From the NCBI RefSeq assembly GCF_932274485.2, contig NC_065881.2, forward strand, positions 77,130,702-77,194,701: a stretch of DNA of 64,000 bases. Direction: 5' to 3'. The notes under the pieces were generated by a model. That model was given only the letters and a program-made list of their open reading frames with translations. It made no database searches and was not told where the DNA came from. A program made the translations under genes and the position numbers. Numbering within the stretch: position 1 is the first letter of the stretch; the number at the start of each line of letters is the position of its first letter. This document shows, one piece after another, positions 13,801 through 22,202 of this stretch. The DNA is from Patella vulgata. Its lineage: Eukaryota > Mollusca > Gastropoda > Patellidae.

Positions 13801-16800
13801 GACTGTGCTGTTTTATGTATGTGTAGTAAGAAGGTCCATTCACATGTTGACTGAACTTTGGCATGCAAATATTCGCATGGATCTTGAACGATTCTAGCTT
13901 GTCACTTCATAGGCTGATTTCTACTTCACATAGGCATGGATACACACACACACACACTGAGTAAGTCTATACATTTGAATGCAAAACTACTTTTGACTGC
14001 TGACTTTCGGTACCATTTTGTGCATATGGAATGAAATGAATGTTTTTTATTCTCATAAAAAAAAAAAATTAAAAATTCTTTTCCAGAGTTTCTTTATATG
14101 ATAATTGCTCAGAAAGAATGATGAACAATTGATTACCATTTTTTTTTTTTTTTTTTTTTTTTTGTACCTGAACCCACATTTAAATATAATGTCTTGATAT
14201 TTTTTGTTTTTGAACTTGAACACACATTTAAGATTAATGTCTCAATATTTTTTGTGTTTGTGCCTTTGAAACCATTTATTTTGTATTTCAGGTGGTTGTT
14301 ATTTTCATATCTTCTGTCAGATTTATATTTCTCCTTTATATTTGATTTGTCGTGTTTATTTACCTCCTTTCTTGAAATATTCCACATTAGAATATCCGGT
14401 TTATATAGCAGCCATAGTACAGTTTTATTGGTGTGAATGGGCCTCAAAGATTATTAAACATACATTATGCAAGAGCTAAATCTGCCTATTGCAAGTCTTT
14501 CTTTAGGCCTGAAATGTTATATAAACTATTAATTAGACCATAATCAACTCTCAATGTCATCTTATGTGTCCGATTTTCATTGGATTTGAATCCGATCTGC
14601 TGTTCAAAGCTTATTGATGATTAAATGCAAAAATGGTTAATCAAGATTTTGTTAATTATCGTGGCAGCGGTAACAATGACAATCGAGTCGACAGTGATTT
14701 TATAAAAAAGTTTTTTTCGGCTTAGAGTGAAGCAATTTGACTGAAATTTTCAACATATTCCCTTTACATTATCTAGTTTTTAACTATTATAGTGATAACT
14801 GTCAGCTCTTTATCTAATCTCCCATTATTCCCCTTTAAATTAACCAATAAATCTGTGTAATAAACTGCATATTCTTCATGTACCAAGTTTTATAATTTAA
14901 TAGCAAAAAAACAATCTTCATCTATATTCTAAAGGCTTAGTTGAAAAAATTTCTTGCTGAGGTATTTATTTTGAAAAAATATTTTATTGCAGATGAGGAA
15001 ACATGTCCTTTTATTTTAATTGTTAAATCTACGTGGAAATCAAATTGTTTTCATCATTCTCGTTGTCATGATGAAATCACTGTCATTGTTATGACTGTCA
15101 ATAAAAAGGGAACTCCATTGTCTTCAGTTAACAGGAATACAAGTATTAGTAACAGACAATGGAGTTCTGAAAATTGTACTGTAGGGTTTTCTTATGATTT
15201 TATTACAGAACATTTATATTTTAATAATAGTCAGATATAGCTTTATATAATAACTTAACTAAGGGTTTGGTATATTTTCAGATAAATACTGGTATTGGAG
15301 ACTTGCTCCTAATCATAAAGCATTCCATTATGGTGTATGTTCTGAAAGTGATTCTCCTCCACTAGAACAACTTCATAATAAATGTAGGTATTGTTTTAAA
15401 TAGAAAATACCTTTAACCCTTCCTGAGCTAACCACTTCATACCCATAGAGGGCTATACAAATATTGAGTAAAAATCAAGCTTTAAACCCCGTTGTCTGGA
15501 TTGGCTCAGGAAGGGTTAATATAGGCAGTTAGGCACAACCAATAAACAGACTGAAAAAATGGTACAGAATTAAATACATATTTTTCCAAAGTAGATCTAG
15601 AATTGAGAAAAAGTATCTTTTGTTGTCAGTGGTAATTAAACTTGAGAAGTTTTAAACCCAACTTAATTTATTTCATATTATGTCAATGTTGGCCGAGAAA
15701 GTTGGTTTCCCCTTGTTAGTTGTTCGGATGTTACGAAAACCCGAGGTCCCATTGAAATTCGATATGAGAGTAGGTCGTAGTGCCACTATCTGGGTAAATT
15801 TTCACTAATAGCAAACTGTATGGCATATACCCTTCTTCATTAACCCAGTCGGAGCAGAACAGAAGGACGTTAAACTCCATTTCATTTCATTTTTGGACCA
15901 GTAACTAGGTACTAAGCACTACTCATTTTGCTGTAGTTGTTGTTCTTCTTCAAATTCCTGAGTGGTTTAACGTGTGTGCGTGAAATGGCAAGGTCTGTCA
16001 TTGAGTCAAGCTATGTGGTTTCGATTCCCCAGTTAACATGACAAGGAGTAGGATCGCCTGTCCAACCTTGTGGGTTTTCTCTGGGTCCTCCAGTGTCACC
16101 TACACGCACAAGCTAATTATTGAAATAAAATTGAACTATATGTTAGTCCTAAAATGACCTAGTTTGAGGCAATGAAAGTTAATCCCCATTTCTATCTCTC
16201 TCCCCCCACCCCCATAGTACACTTGTACTTGTTTTAAAAATAATACATTTTTATTTGTTAAGTTTTAATTGTGTGGATATTTCTTGTTTTCAGTACCAAT
16301 TATGGATATTAAAGGTCTACAAGTAGGAAAAGATTGTACACATGTTAAAGAAAATAGACCTAGAAAAGGGGTAAGTTTTTCTCTACCAATTATATTATTA
16401 AATGGGTTTTTACTGGTCATACTAAACCAGATTCTAGTATTTGAAATACAGCTGTAAGTATTGTTGAGTGAGTAAAATGGAAGATCTATATATTAAAAAA
16501 GAAACAGATATAAATGAAATATCAAGATACAAAAACATCAACAATGAGATTTGAATCTCAGGAAGGAACCAAGATAAACACTGGTACCTAATCAAACCAT
16601 GACACCAGATGGAAAACCAGGCTACTGAATCAAACCACGACACCAGATGGAAACCAGGTTACTGAATCAAACCACGACACCAGATGGAAACCAGGTTACT
16701 GAATCAAACCACGACACCAGATGGAAAACCAGGTTACTGAATCAAACCACGACACCAGATGGAAAGCAGGTTACTGAATCAAACCACGACACCAGATGGA

Positions 16801-19114
16801 AACCAGGTTACTGAATCAAACCATGACACCAGATGGAAAACCAGGTTACTGAATCAAACCACGACACCAGATGGAAAACCAGGCTACTGAATCAAACCAT
16901 GACACCAGATGGAAACCAGGTTATTGAATCAAACCACAACACCAGATGGAAACCAGGTTATTGAATCAAACCATGACACTAGGATGGAAACCAGGTTACT
17001 GAATCAAACCACGACACTAGATGGAAAACCAGGTTACTGAATCAAACCACGACACTAGATGGAAAACCAGGTTACTGAATCAAACCGTGACACCAGATGG
17101 AAACCAGGTTACTGAATCAAACCACGACACCAGATGGAAACCAGGTTACTGAATCCAACCAGGACACCAGATGGAAAACAATAAAATTATAGTATTTCTT
17201 ATTTTCATTTAATGTTAAATTTTGTAATTTGTTTTTTTTTTTTTACAGACAAATGCAAGTGACAGTGCCTTTAGTATAATACCAGATACCTCGGAATCAT
17301 ATAATTTTGTTGCTTCATCAGAATTAGAATTTGATCATTGGACGGATGGTATCAATGCCTTATTAGGAAACCCTGTAAGTGTTTTTCAAAACCAAGTTCT
17401 TAGACATTTGATTTCAATCTGTTTCACAGAGGATTACGAAAGTGTTCTAATATCTCTGTAAAAGTTGACTACCTTTAACATGTGACGTCTCATCATTGGC
17501 TCAATGGCGCATGCATTGTTTACATAAGACGTTCTAGTTCGGGCAGAATAGAGACTTTTCCTCATTTTAATACCCATTTGCACTATATAGGAAATAATTT
17601 TTACCTACAAATACGTCAAACGCCTTTATTTATTTTTCTAATACATAAAAAAAATGTTTTAGAATTTCATTTGTCGGTGAAAAAAAATTAATATTTGTGG
17701 CTCATTAAGTCCCATTGATGTCATCCTTATCAGTGATTGTAGCGGCCTAGCGAAAATTCACTGCTGATCAGTGTGATTTAATTTTGTTACTTCTGCAATG
17801 CAAGAAGATGAATTTTGTTTGAAAGTTATTGAAATCCAGGTTCTGTTCTCTTTGAATTGTAATGAAGCAGTCAACGGGTGGTTGGGTGGCCGAGTGATCT
17901 AATGATGTGCTGTAGATCGTAAGGTCTGTCGTTGAATCAAGTGGTTTGGTATTCATCCCAGGCTGATAAGCAATCTGATTAAAGATATGCATGAGCTAAA
18001 TCTGCTAACTCATCCAGACCATAATCAACTCTCGATAATCAACTGGATTAGAACCCCATTTGCTGCTCCACTTTCATTCTTGATTTAATCATGAAATGGA
18101 TAATCGAGACTATGTTTTTTATCATACCAACTTTAGTAATGATGATCGAGGCTAGGCTGAAAATTCAATCGCTAAAATCTTGGTTTAGAGTGGATCAATT
18201 TGATTGAAATTTTCAGCAAATTACCTTTACATTATCTAGTTTTTAACTATTATAGTGAGAACTGCCAGCTCTTTATTTAATCTCTCATAATGTATCTTTA
18301 AAACACAGATCCTATTTCTTTTCGTTTTTTATAGTTCAAAATTTCGTTTTACTTGTTTTTACTACACTTGGATCTGGAAGAGTTGTTATATAACAGCCTT
18401 TCTGGATGATGTGAGGGATTAGCCAATGAAACGGTCTGTTACGGCGAGTTCTGGGCATGCTGTGCAAGGAACTGTGGGTAAACCACTAGAAACGTCAACG
18501 CTGATTGATTAATCAATGTCTGGCGCCATAGGGTCAAAAGCTTCCTTTACAACTGGTCAGAACTTCATGTAGTGTAGGCCATTCAAAGTATAACAAAACG
18601 AAACGAAATATAGATCTGTATCATAATCAGATTGGCTGATAAGTGACAAAGAGTATTGTTCATGATCTTTTCTCCGGGATCTCACTGCTGAAAACTCCTA
18701 CTTACACATAAATTATTGAAATAAAGATCACCATATGTTAAGCCCCAAATTATAAGCTATTTTATGTTCATCTCCCCCATATCTCTTGCCCTCTTTTTTG
18801 TGAACACTATTAAACTGATCTTTTACTTTTGCCTTATTTAAATAGTTGGGTGATTTTATTTGATCCAGGGGGGTTTGGTGACCGAATGGTTAGCACATGC
18901 ACACTGTATCATACAGTCTGTCATTGAGTCAACTGGCATGGTTTCGATTTCCCGGTTGTACATGACAAGGAGTAGGTTGCTTGTCCAACCTCGTGGGTTT
19001 TCTCCGGGTCCTCCAGTTTCCTCCCACTGTTAAAGACCCCTACGCGCAAGCGAATTATTGAAATAAAATTGAACCATATGTTAGTCCCGAAATGACCTAG
19101 TTTGTGTCAAGTGG

Positions 19115-19154
<40 letters not shown>

Positions 19155-19444
19155 CTCTCTCTCTCTCAGTCTCTCTCTCTCATTTGATCCATAGATTAGT
19201 GAAATGTAAATGAACTAAATTATTTTTGAATATTTATAAACTGATATGGAATAAATACATGCTATTATTATAAAAATATCAATTATTTCAGATGACAAGT
19301 AGAAAAACAGAAGCTGATCTAGAAACTTTACTGAGTATGGAGATTAAACTACGTCTACTAGATACTGAGGGTATTACCATACCTAAAAATCCTCCACCTA
19401 TGCCTAAAGAACCAAGTAATTACAACTTTATATATAATCTATGA
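1762..19444 (+). CDS. elmo1: ELMO/CED-12 engulfment and cell motility protein, C-terminal half (10 exons)
   Basis: Scaffold that binds DOCK1/2/5-type exchange factors to activate Rac in phagocytosis and cell migration (family knowledge). Seen: exons 1762-1884, 2582-2686, 4496-4604, 5181-5317, 7506-7675, 8486-8601, 15282-15383, 16294-16370, 17249-17374 and 19292-19444. All have AG/GT borders and compatible phases, giving 1218 nt, 405 residues plus TGA. Order: LRRIAFDVE and the ELMO domain ([41 protein letters not shown]), a helical linker ([13 protein letters not shown]), a PH domain ([18 protein letters not shown] to the C-terminal helix [11 protein letters not shown]), then [12 protein letters not shown] and the tail [13 protein letters not shown]. 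Vertebrate ELMO1 is about 727 residues, so the N-terminal half lies left of the window. No stops or frameshifts. Vertebrate ELMO1 versus ELMO2 identity cannot be decided; the symbol marks the family. Confidence 0.96.
2058..2152 (+). mobile_element. MITE-A, right-end fragment
   Basis: Carries TTTTTAACTATTATAGTGAG, CTCTTTATCTAATCTCCCAT and AATGTAT, matching the right end of the full copies at 11300 and 14454. Confidence 0.7.
2369..2506 (+). mobile_element. SINE-1, 5'-truncated
   Basis: Starts at GTCCTCCGGTTTCCTCCCAC and runs through ACCATATGTTAGTCCCGAAT to a CT tail. The tRNA-like head is absent, as in many copies made by reverse transcription. Confidence 0.88.
2582..2686 (+). CDS. elmo1: elmo exon b: ELMO domain start
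   Basis: 105 nt, phase 0/0, 35 residues. It contains [16 protein letters not shown] and [15 protein letters not shown], matching the vertebrate NPAMDFTQTPPGMLALD...YFAKHH stretch. The acceptor is TATTTCAG and the donor GTAAGG. Confidence 0.95.
3003..4343 (+). mobile_element. MITE-A interrupted by a hAT-like element
   Basis: The left part (to 3080) has GTCTTTCTTTGGGC and ACTATTAATTAGACA. The right part resumes at 3939 with GACCATAATCATCTC and ends CTCTTTATCTAAATCTTACA, TAATGCCTCTTTAA. Removing 3081-3938 restores the family order. Confidence 0.8.
3081..3930. mobile_element. non-autonomous hAT-like DNA transposon, 850 bp
   Basis: Perfect inverted ends TAGTGTTGAAA/TTTCAACACTA are flanked by the perfect 8-bp direct repeat TTATTAAC (3073-3080, 3931-3938). 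Subterminal copies of ATCCGAATA or its complement occur near both ends, as is common in hAT elements. No transposase frame is present. The intact ends and target duplication suggest a fairly young insertion. Confidence 0.9.
4496..4604 (+). CDS. elmo1: elmo exon c: ELMO domain core
   Basis: 109 nt, starting in phase 0 and leaving one base. It encodes [16 protein letters not shown] followed by [16 protein letters not shown]. The vertebrate counterpart is [20 protein letters not shown]. The acceptor is TTCTTTCAG and the donor GTAAGA. Confidence 0.95.
5181..5317 (+). CDS. elmo1: elmo exon d: ELMO domain, second half
   Basis: 137 nt; its first two bases complete the split codon from the previous exon (C+CT, Pro). 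It encodes [16 protein letters not shown] and [19 protein letters not shown], the strongly conserved family block. The acceptor is TATTACAG and the donor GTAAAA. A minus-strand SINE-1 lies 80 bp downstream in the intron. Confidence 0.95.
5397..5664 (-). mobile_element. SINE-1, near full length
   Basis: Begins with the reversed tail GAGAGAGAGAGAAATGGGAT and ends in the reversed tRNA-like head (CCATTTGGCCATCCACCCCG). It contains GTTGGACAGGCGACCCTACT. It is intronic, 80 bp after elmo exon d. Confidence 0.9.
5887..6336. mobile_element. fold-back element, about 210-bp arms
   Basis: The left arm starts GTAACCCAGGTATCATTTAA; the right arm ends with its complement (AAATGATACCTGGGTTAC). Interior pairs such as CTTTCACATATGTTTAATAT and GACACTCATTATCAAAATTA match across a short centre near 6115. 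There is no coding content. Confidence 0.85.
6638..7033 (-). mobile_element. MITE-C copy, about 395 bp
   Basis: AGAGCTAAATCGCTAA, GGTCGCAACGCATATAATAA and TTGGATATCAGAAG match the copies near 54.7-55.4 kb in reverse. Bounded by TTAA at both sides. Confidence 0.72.
7506..7675 (+). CDS. elmo1: elmo exon e: linker after the ELMO domain
   Basis: 170 nt, phase 0 in and two bases left over. It encodes [20 protein letters not shown] and then [19 protein letters not shown], aligning with the vertebrate VKEQVMRALT...LQNLSYTEILKIRQSER. The acceptor is GATTTCAG and the donor GTAAGT. Confidence 0.95.
8011..8395. mobile_element. inverted pair of SINE-2 pieces
   Basis: A degenerate plus-strand head (GTGGCTCAGTGAGTAAGG) leads into a better minus-strand copy from about 8190 (GACAGCTGTCCTTGTCAGGC, GAACTTTCTGGGCCAATGCA, CTAGCGAGCC). 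The two heads face outwards. It lies in the elmo intron just before exon f. Confidence 0.75.
8486..8601 (+). CDS. elmo1: elmo exon f: helical linker before the PH domain
   Basis: 116 nt; the first base completes the split Ile codon. It encodes [20 protein letters not shown], then [16 protein letters not shown], and leaves one base (G). The vertebrate match is [23 protein letters not shown]. The acceptor is TATTCCAG and the donor GTAGGT. The next constitutive exon is 6.7 kb away, with a candidate microexon between. Confidence 0.95.
8602..10424 (+). other. elmo intron segment without recognised elements
   Basis: AT-rich. A short internal duplication around TTTAAACAATATACTAACAT and AATGTCGGGGACTCT lies at 8650-8790. 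A degenerate MITE-A-like stretch lies at about 10095-10315. Nothing else is supported. Confidence 0.4.
10095..10318 (+). mobile_element. degenerate MITE-A relative
   Basis: AGCAAGGCTAAGACTC, CCGTGGTTACGAT and AATGATAACTTGGCTAAGAA parallel 4040-4130 inside the MITE-A copy at 3003-4343. The right end is worn. Confidence 0.55.
10425..10451 (+). CDS. elmo1: candidate 27-nt cassette microexon of elmo
   Basis: Between exons f and g, the tract CCAAAACTTTACAG precedes 27 nt followed by GTAAAG. The segment enters and leaves in phase 1, exactly matching the flanking exons, and has no stop. Inclusion changes RMK-DKYWY to [17 protein letters not shown], adding nine residues rich in Lys and Arg at the edge of the PH domain. 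Without it the length fits vertebrate ELMO, so it would be optional. Splice sites and phase are seen; actual use is inference. Confidence 0.4.
10521..10579 (+). other. possible alternative terminal exon of elmo
   Basis: A pyrimidine-rich tract ending TTTATACCAG stands 69 bp after the candidate microexon. Entered in phase 1 from exon f or the microexon, the frame reads [20 protein letters not shown] and stops. That isoform would lack the PH domain and the DOCK-binding tail. There is no family support, and it may be a chance acceptor. Confidence 0.15.
10952..11281. mobile_element. CpG-rich inverted-terminal-repeat element, about 330 bp
   Basis: The left end CATCAGACTGGGGTGATGTC and the right end, read on the other strand, CGTCAGACCGGGGTGGCGTC form imperfect inverted ends of about 45 bp, continuing CTTACTA..GCTGCT. 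The interior is much richer in CpG than its surroundings. The ends abut TA on each side, which would fit a Tc1/mariner-type target, but this is weak. No transposase. Confidence 0.7.
11300..11683 (+). mobile_element. MITE-A, complete copy
   Basis: Left end TTAAACATACATTATGCAAG, right end CATAATGTATCTTTAA: inverted ends of about 16 bp including TTAA. 384 bp, no coding frame. TTAA duplication is typical of piggyBac-like transposition; that link is inferred. Confidence 0.88.
11851..12380. mobile_element. TTAA-flanked long inverted repeat, 530 bp
   Basis: TTAAAGGACAATGTTGGTGT opens the left arm. The right arm closes with TATTGTCCTTTAA, and the complement continues as GTCAGTCATTATC. Inner arm edges CACAGGTGAATTTCTGCTCA (12050s) and TGAGCAGAAATTCACCTGTG (12170s) are perfect complements. 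Arms are about 220 bp and the loop about 90 bp. Confidence 0.88.
12753..13012 (+). mobile_element. SINE-1 with shortened head
   Basis: GGGGTTGGATGGCC joins straight to ATCATAAGGTCTGTCATTGA, so part of the tRNA-like head is deleted. It then shows CTCTGGTTTCCTCCCACTGC and a CT tail. Confidence 0.9.
13020..14453 (+). other. elmo intron, mostly unassigned
   Basis: Holds a (CA)n run near 13945, a T run at 14139-14163, and a short repeated phrase (TTGAACTTGAACACACATTT and relatives) at 14160-14270. No gene signal was recognised. Confidence 0.4.
14454..14838 (+). mobile_element. MITE-A, complete copy
   Basis: TTAAACATACATTATGCAAG at the left; the right end CTAATCTCCCATTATTCCCC before TTTAA is worn. 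TTAA stands at both borders; length 385 bp. Confidence 0.85.
14839..15281 (+). other. elmo intron containing an open frame of unclear status
   Basis: A frame at 14941-15240 reads [20 protein letters not shown] at its start, with no resemblance to ELMO. It ends 41 bp before exon g. Probably chance. Confidence 0.3.
15282..15383 (+). CDS. elmo1: elmo exon g: PH domain start
   Basis: 102 nt; two bases finish the Asp codon and one base is left over. It encodes [17 protein letters not shown] and then [15 protein letters not shown]. Vertebrate ELMO1 has DKFWYCRLSPNHKVLHYGD here, the first strands of the PH domain. The acceptor is ATTTTCAG and the donor GTAGGT. Confidence 0.95.
15684..15893 (+). mobile_element. 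SINE-2, internally deleted
   Basis: TTGGCCGAGAAAGTTGGTTT joins CCCCTTGTTAGTTGTTCGGA, then GAGAGTAGGTCGTAGTGCCA and GGACGTTAAACTCCATTTCA. The RNA-polymerase-III head is missing. Confidence 0.85.
15962..16206 (+). mobile_element. SINE-1, diverged
   Basis: AAGGTCTGTCATTGAGTCAA, TGTCCAACCTTGTGGGTTTT and ATATGTTAGTCCTAAAATGA, ending in a TCTCTCTCC tract. Head partly lost. It lies in the elmo intron just upstream of exon h. Confidence 0.85.
16294..16370 (+). CDS. elmo1: elmo exon h: PH domain
   Basis: 77 nt; the split codon T+TA gives Leu, then [20 protein letters not shown] and RPRKG, ending in phase 0. It matches [20 protein letters not shown] of vertebrate ELMO1. The acceptor is GTTTTCAG and the donor GTAAGT. 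Confidence 0.95.
16590..17176. repeat. 37-38-bp minisatellite in elmo intron
   Basis: About 16 copies of a unit built on GAATCAAACCACGACACCAG then ATGGAAACCAGGTTACT, with few substitutions and one-base length variants (ATGGAAA or ATGGAAAA). Neighbouring copies are nearly identical, which suggests recent homogenisation. It ends about 70 bp before exon i. Confidence 0.95.
17249..17374 (+). CDS. elmo1: elmo exon i: PH domain C-terminal helix
   Basis: 126 nt, phase 0/0, 42 residues. It includes [18 protein letters not shown] and [13 protein letters not shown]. The Trp in [10 protein letters not shown] is the conserved PH-domain helix tryptophan. The acceptor sits about 70 bp after a 37-bp minisatellite, behind a long T run ending TTTACAG; the donor is GTAAGT. 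Confidence 0.95.
17874..17968 (+). mobile_element. SINE-1 head fragment
   Basis: GGGTGGTTGGGTGGCCGAGT and GTAAGGTCTGTCGTTGAATC are the tRNA-like head. The copy stops before the middle block, where MITE-A begins. Confidence 0.75.
17972..18301 (+). mobile_element. MITE-A, left end worn
   Basis: GATATGCATGAGCTAAATCT through CCAGACCATAATCAACTCTC to CATAATGTATCTTTAA. It touches the MITE-B copy at 18301 directly. Confidence 0.82.
18301..18640 (+). mobile_element. MITE-B copy, left tip missing
   Basis: AAACACAGATCCTATTTC, CGTTTTTTATAGTTCAAAAT, GGGATTAGCCAATGAAACGG and the inverted right end ACAAAACGAAACGAAATATA, GATCTGTATCATAATCAGAT. About 340 bp. The outermost AATCTGATT of the left end is replaced by MITE-A. 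Confidence 0.85.
18645..18792 (+). mobile_element. old SINE-1 fragment
   Basis: TTTTCTCCGGGATCTCACTG, AAATTATTGAAATAAAGATC and ACCATATGTTAAGCCCCAAA follow the SINE-1 order but are strongly worn. Confidence 0.7.
18868..19186 (+). mobile_element. SINE-1, full length with long CT tail
   Basis: The head has GTGACCGAATGGTTAGCACA and GGTTTCGATTTCCCGG (boxes A and B of polymerase III). The body has CTCCAGTTTCCTCCCACTGT and GAACCATATGTTAGTCCCGA. A (CT)n tail of about 70 bp follows. It lies about 105 bp before elmo's last exon. Confidence 0.93.
19292..19444 (+). CDS. elmo1: elmo last coding exon: C-terminal helix and Pro-rich tail
   Basis: 153 nt, 50 residues plus TGA. It encodes [20 protein letters not shown], then [18 protein letters not shown] and [12 protein letters not shown]. 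The PxxP-containing tail is what contacts the SH3 domain of DOCK proteins in vertebrate ELMO. The end position matches the family (PPPIPKEPSNYDFVYD). Confidence 0.95.
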   Translation: MTSRKTEADLETLLSMEIKLRLLDTEGITIPKNPPPMPKEPSNYNFIYNL

Positions 19445-20390
19445 ATGTAATCATCTTATTACTGCGTTATTGTAGCATTTTAAAATCACCATTTACGTCT
19501 TCACAGAAGATCGTAACGTATTTTACGACTTCACAGGAGATCGTATCATAATGTTTTAGTTGTCATCAGTAAGCTCAATATGCTCATTGATATTCATAAG
19601 AATATAATTCAAATATTTGATTTTTTATCAATTTAATCAAAGAAAATTTAAGATATATATACTAATCTATTATATATTGTTATAGCTGTTCAAGTTTTAG
19701 CATTGTCTGATATATTACTAGTGGTTTCAGTATTTTTCTTCTTGTATAACATGAAGGGATGACCCTGGGCGATATAGATGTGTTCATCTCATAGTTTGTT
19801 AAATAAAAGAAATAGAAGTTTGAATAAATTGGTCTCTAACCGAGAAATCTGGTCATGAATTCAGTTAAATAGAAGTCTGGTCATGGATACTGGTATAATG
19901 TTTAAAAGGCCACAAGTGTAATTTCAGTATTTTTATCATTACTATCTTCTTATACTAAAGGGTATTTATTAATATTTACCATGTCATATATTTATGATAT
20001 ACAAATCACATTTTAATGTGTAAAATAATACAACTAGCTAACTGATGAAACAGAACAAAAACTTACCATTTAGTAATTTATTATAATATTTATGTAGATA
20101 TATTTTTAAAACACGACTTATTAATGAAGTATTCTATGAATATTTGATGGTGTAGATATTATTAGTAGTAGAAAAATTTAGTAGTGATTTTAAAGGAAGA
20201 ATAATCCTGGGACGTTATGATCCTGAAAACATAAATTAAAATAATTTATAGAATGCAGTCTATTGAATGGCTAACATCAAAAGTTTTAAGTTTTCGTGAA
20301 TGAGTCCATCAATGGAACAGGTCGCTATACTAAATTAAGAAGAGTTAACTCTCATTTGCATTGTGCAACTTGAAAATGAAGAATAAAAAA
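19445..20390 (+). other. probable elmo 3' untranslated region
   Basis: Downstream of the stop the sequence is AT-rich and repeat-poor. AATAAA hexamers occur at 19802 and 19823, with others further on (about 20381). No terminus can be fixed without transcripts. Confidence 0.35.
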
Positions 20391-21254
20391 ATGAAGATTT
20401 AACAAGAATTGTTATTTTCATGTTGGTACTACATCATTGATCCAGATAAAAAGAAAGGAAGAGAATATTCGTAACCACAGTATTCAGGGTTAGGACAACT
20501 TTCTATTGGGACACTCTGTATAATAAACAAGCCCAAGATGTGCTGGGTAGTTTTAATGAGCTAGGATTAGGTATCCAAAGTATTTAGATAGAGATAATCT
20601 TTATTTGTTAACATTGTGGTTTGGAATAACCTCATCCTAAAAATAAATCACCTTTGTTTTGCTGAACTGATGAATGATCAAATTAATTACCATAGGTCAC
20701 AGTTATTTGTAGATGTGGTTGTATATTTCTCTCATCTGTGTCCATTAGTCACTCAAACTCTCATAATTATCTTGTAAATTCTCTAGTAGGTCTCTTGTTT
20801 CAAATATATTGACTGGCAGTGAAATTTACATCCCATAAAATTTCAAACAATTTAACCTTAATTTAACAACAAATACAATTAAATTTATACTTTTTATATA
20901 TAAACACAATTAAAAATTTATTTTAAAAATTGTCATTTTCTTTGAAAAAGATATTCTGCTAAAATTAACTGGCTGGCAATATTTCGAAGGAAAAGCCCAG
21001 CTACAATTCTTGGTGCTATCATTTGTAGTTAGGTGTGAATGAAGTCTATAAGTTTTGGTCGTTTCTCCATTTTTCTGTCACAAAGTTATGGCCCAAAATC
21101 TTGAGAATTTTCTTACAAGAGAAATTTTTTAAAAAAATTTTGAATTGATTCGAGTTATTTGGCTAGATGTTGTCAATAAATTTTGTGTGAACATTTTAAG
21201 GTCACAATTCTTAAAAGCTGCTGGAGGGCTTTTAATGTTTGTGTAGGAATACAT
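20391..21254. other. intergenic, nothing recognised
   Basis: AT-rich DNA downstream of elmo with no repeat family or frame that could be assigned. Confidence 0.4.
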
Positions 21255-21864
21255 TTAAAGATACATTCCCATGTACAAACTGGGTGATTTGATGATATAT
21301 ATGGACTAAAAACATATTCAAACTAATTAATTAATCATAATTTTGCTTCGAATCTTTCTCAAAACATTGTAATTGTCAGGGAATAACCTGCTATAAAAAA
21401 TTGATCAAAAGAGGTCATGTTTGTGTCATGTGACTTACCTCTCTCGGTACCTAGCAACGGGTGCGAAGCCGGAGGAGAACTCATTGCATATACAACTCAT
21501 TTATTGAAGCCCAACAAATTCTCGGATTATCCACAGCCCAAGTTTTTTCCGTGGTTTTTAACTCAAAAATTGTTGCACCATCAACTTGATCAACATATAC
21601 ATCAAGCGCTCACTAACGCTGGGAGGTTAGGCAGTCTTTGTGTGCTACTTTCGACGTTACTCGAGCAGACATCACTAGTCGTCAGGTTGCTGGTTAGGGA
21701 AACCCTTACATTTTTGCCCTGTATGCACTCCATGGGTGTTATTTATGGAATCCAGTATTTTTCTAGTAAGATTGGATGTTTCTACTTTCCATATATACCA
21801 AAATTGCCATACTTTTATTGGAAATAACCACCCGATAAATACTTTTGTGGGAAAGTATCTTTAA
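21255..21864. mobile_element. TTAA-flanked element, 610 bp
   Basis: The left end is TTAAAGATACATTCCCATG. The right end is GGGAAAGTATCTTTAA, so the inverted ends TTAAAGATAC(A/T)TTCCC match. They share TTAAAGATAC with MITE-A, but the interiors differ. A 136-residue open frame at 21417-21827 lies inside and resembles no known protein; it may be chance or a remnant. Confidence 0.72.
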
Positions 21865-22202
21865 ATATGATGAACTTAGTTTAGTATATTTATTTTATAC
21901 ATTTATACTGTATTATTGTGTATATCATTTGCCATATTAATACTGATTTTACTTATTGCCATATATAGACATACATGTATGTATGTATATATGTGTTCCA
22001 AATACATATGTTATTTTGAATAGAGAGATTAATGAAACAAATACAAATAATGACACATTCAGATTATAAAATGATCTAAATATATTCTTGTATATACACA
22101 AAAGTGAAAATATTTTACGTTAAATCTTCAAGTTAAGTAGAAAAACTTGTAATACTATAAGTTTTATTCGTAGATTGAGACTATATGAAAAAAGATTAAC
22201 AT

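Noticed and set aside
14941-15240. Extra ELMO exon just before exon g
   Set aside because: Exons f and g join directly into a protein that matches vertebrate ELMO, and this frame has no similarity to the family and no donor joining it to exon g.
16590-17176. CRISPR-like array
   Set aside because: Units are contiguous 37-bp copies without unique spacers, in an animal intron.
21417-21827. 136-residue protein gene
   Set aside because: Lies wholly inside a TTAA-flanked element, with no recognisable domain.
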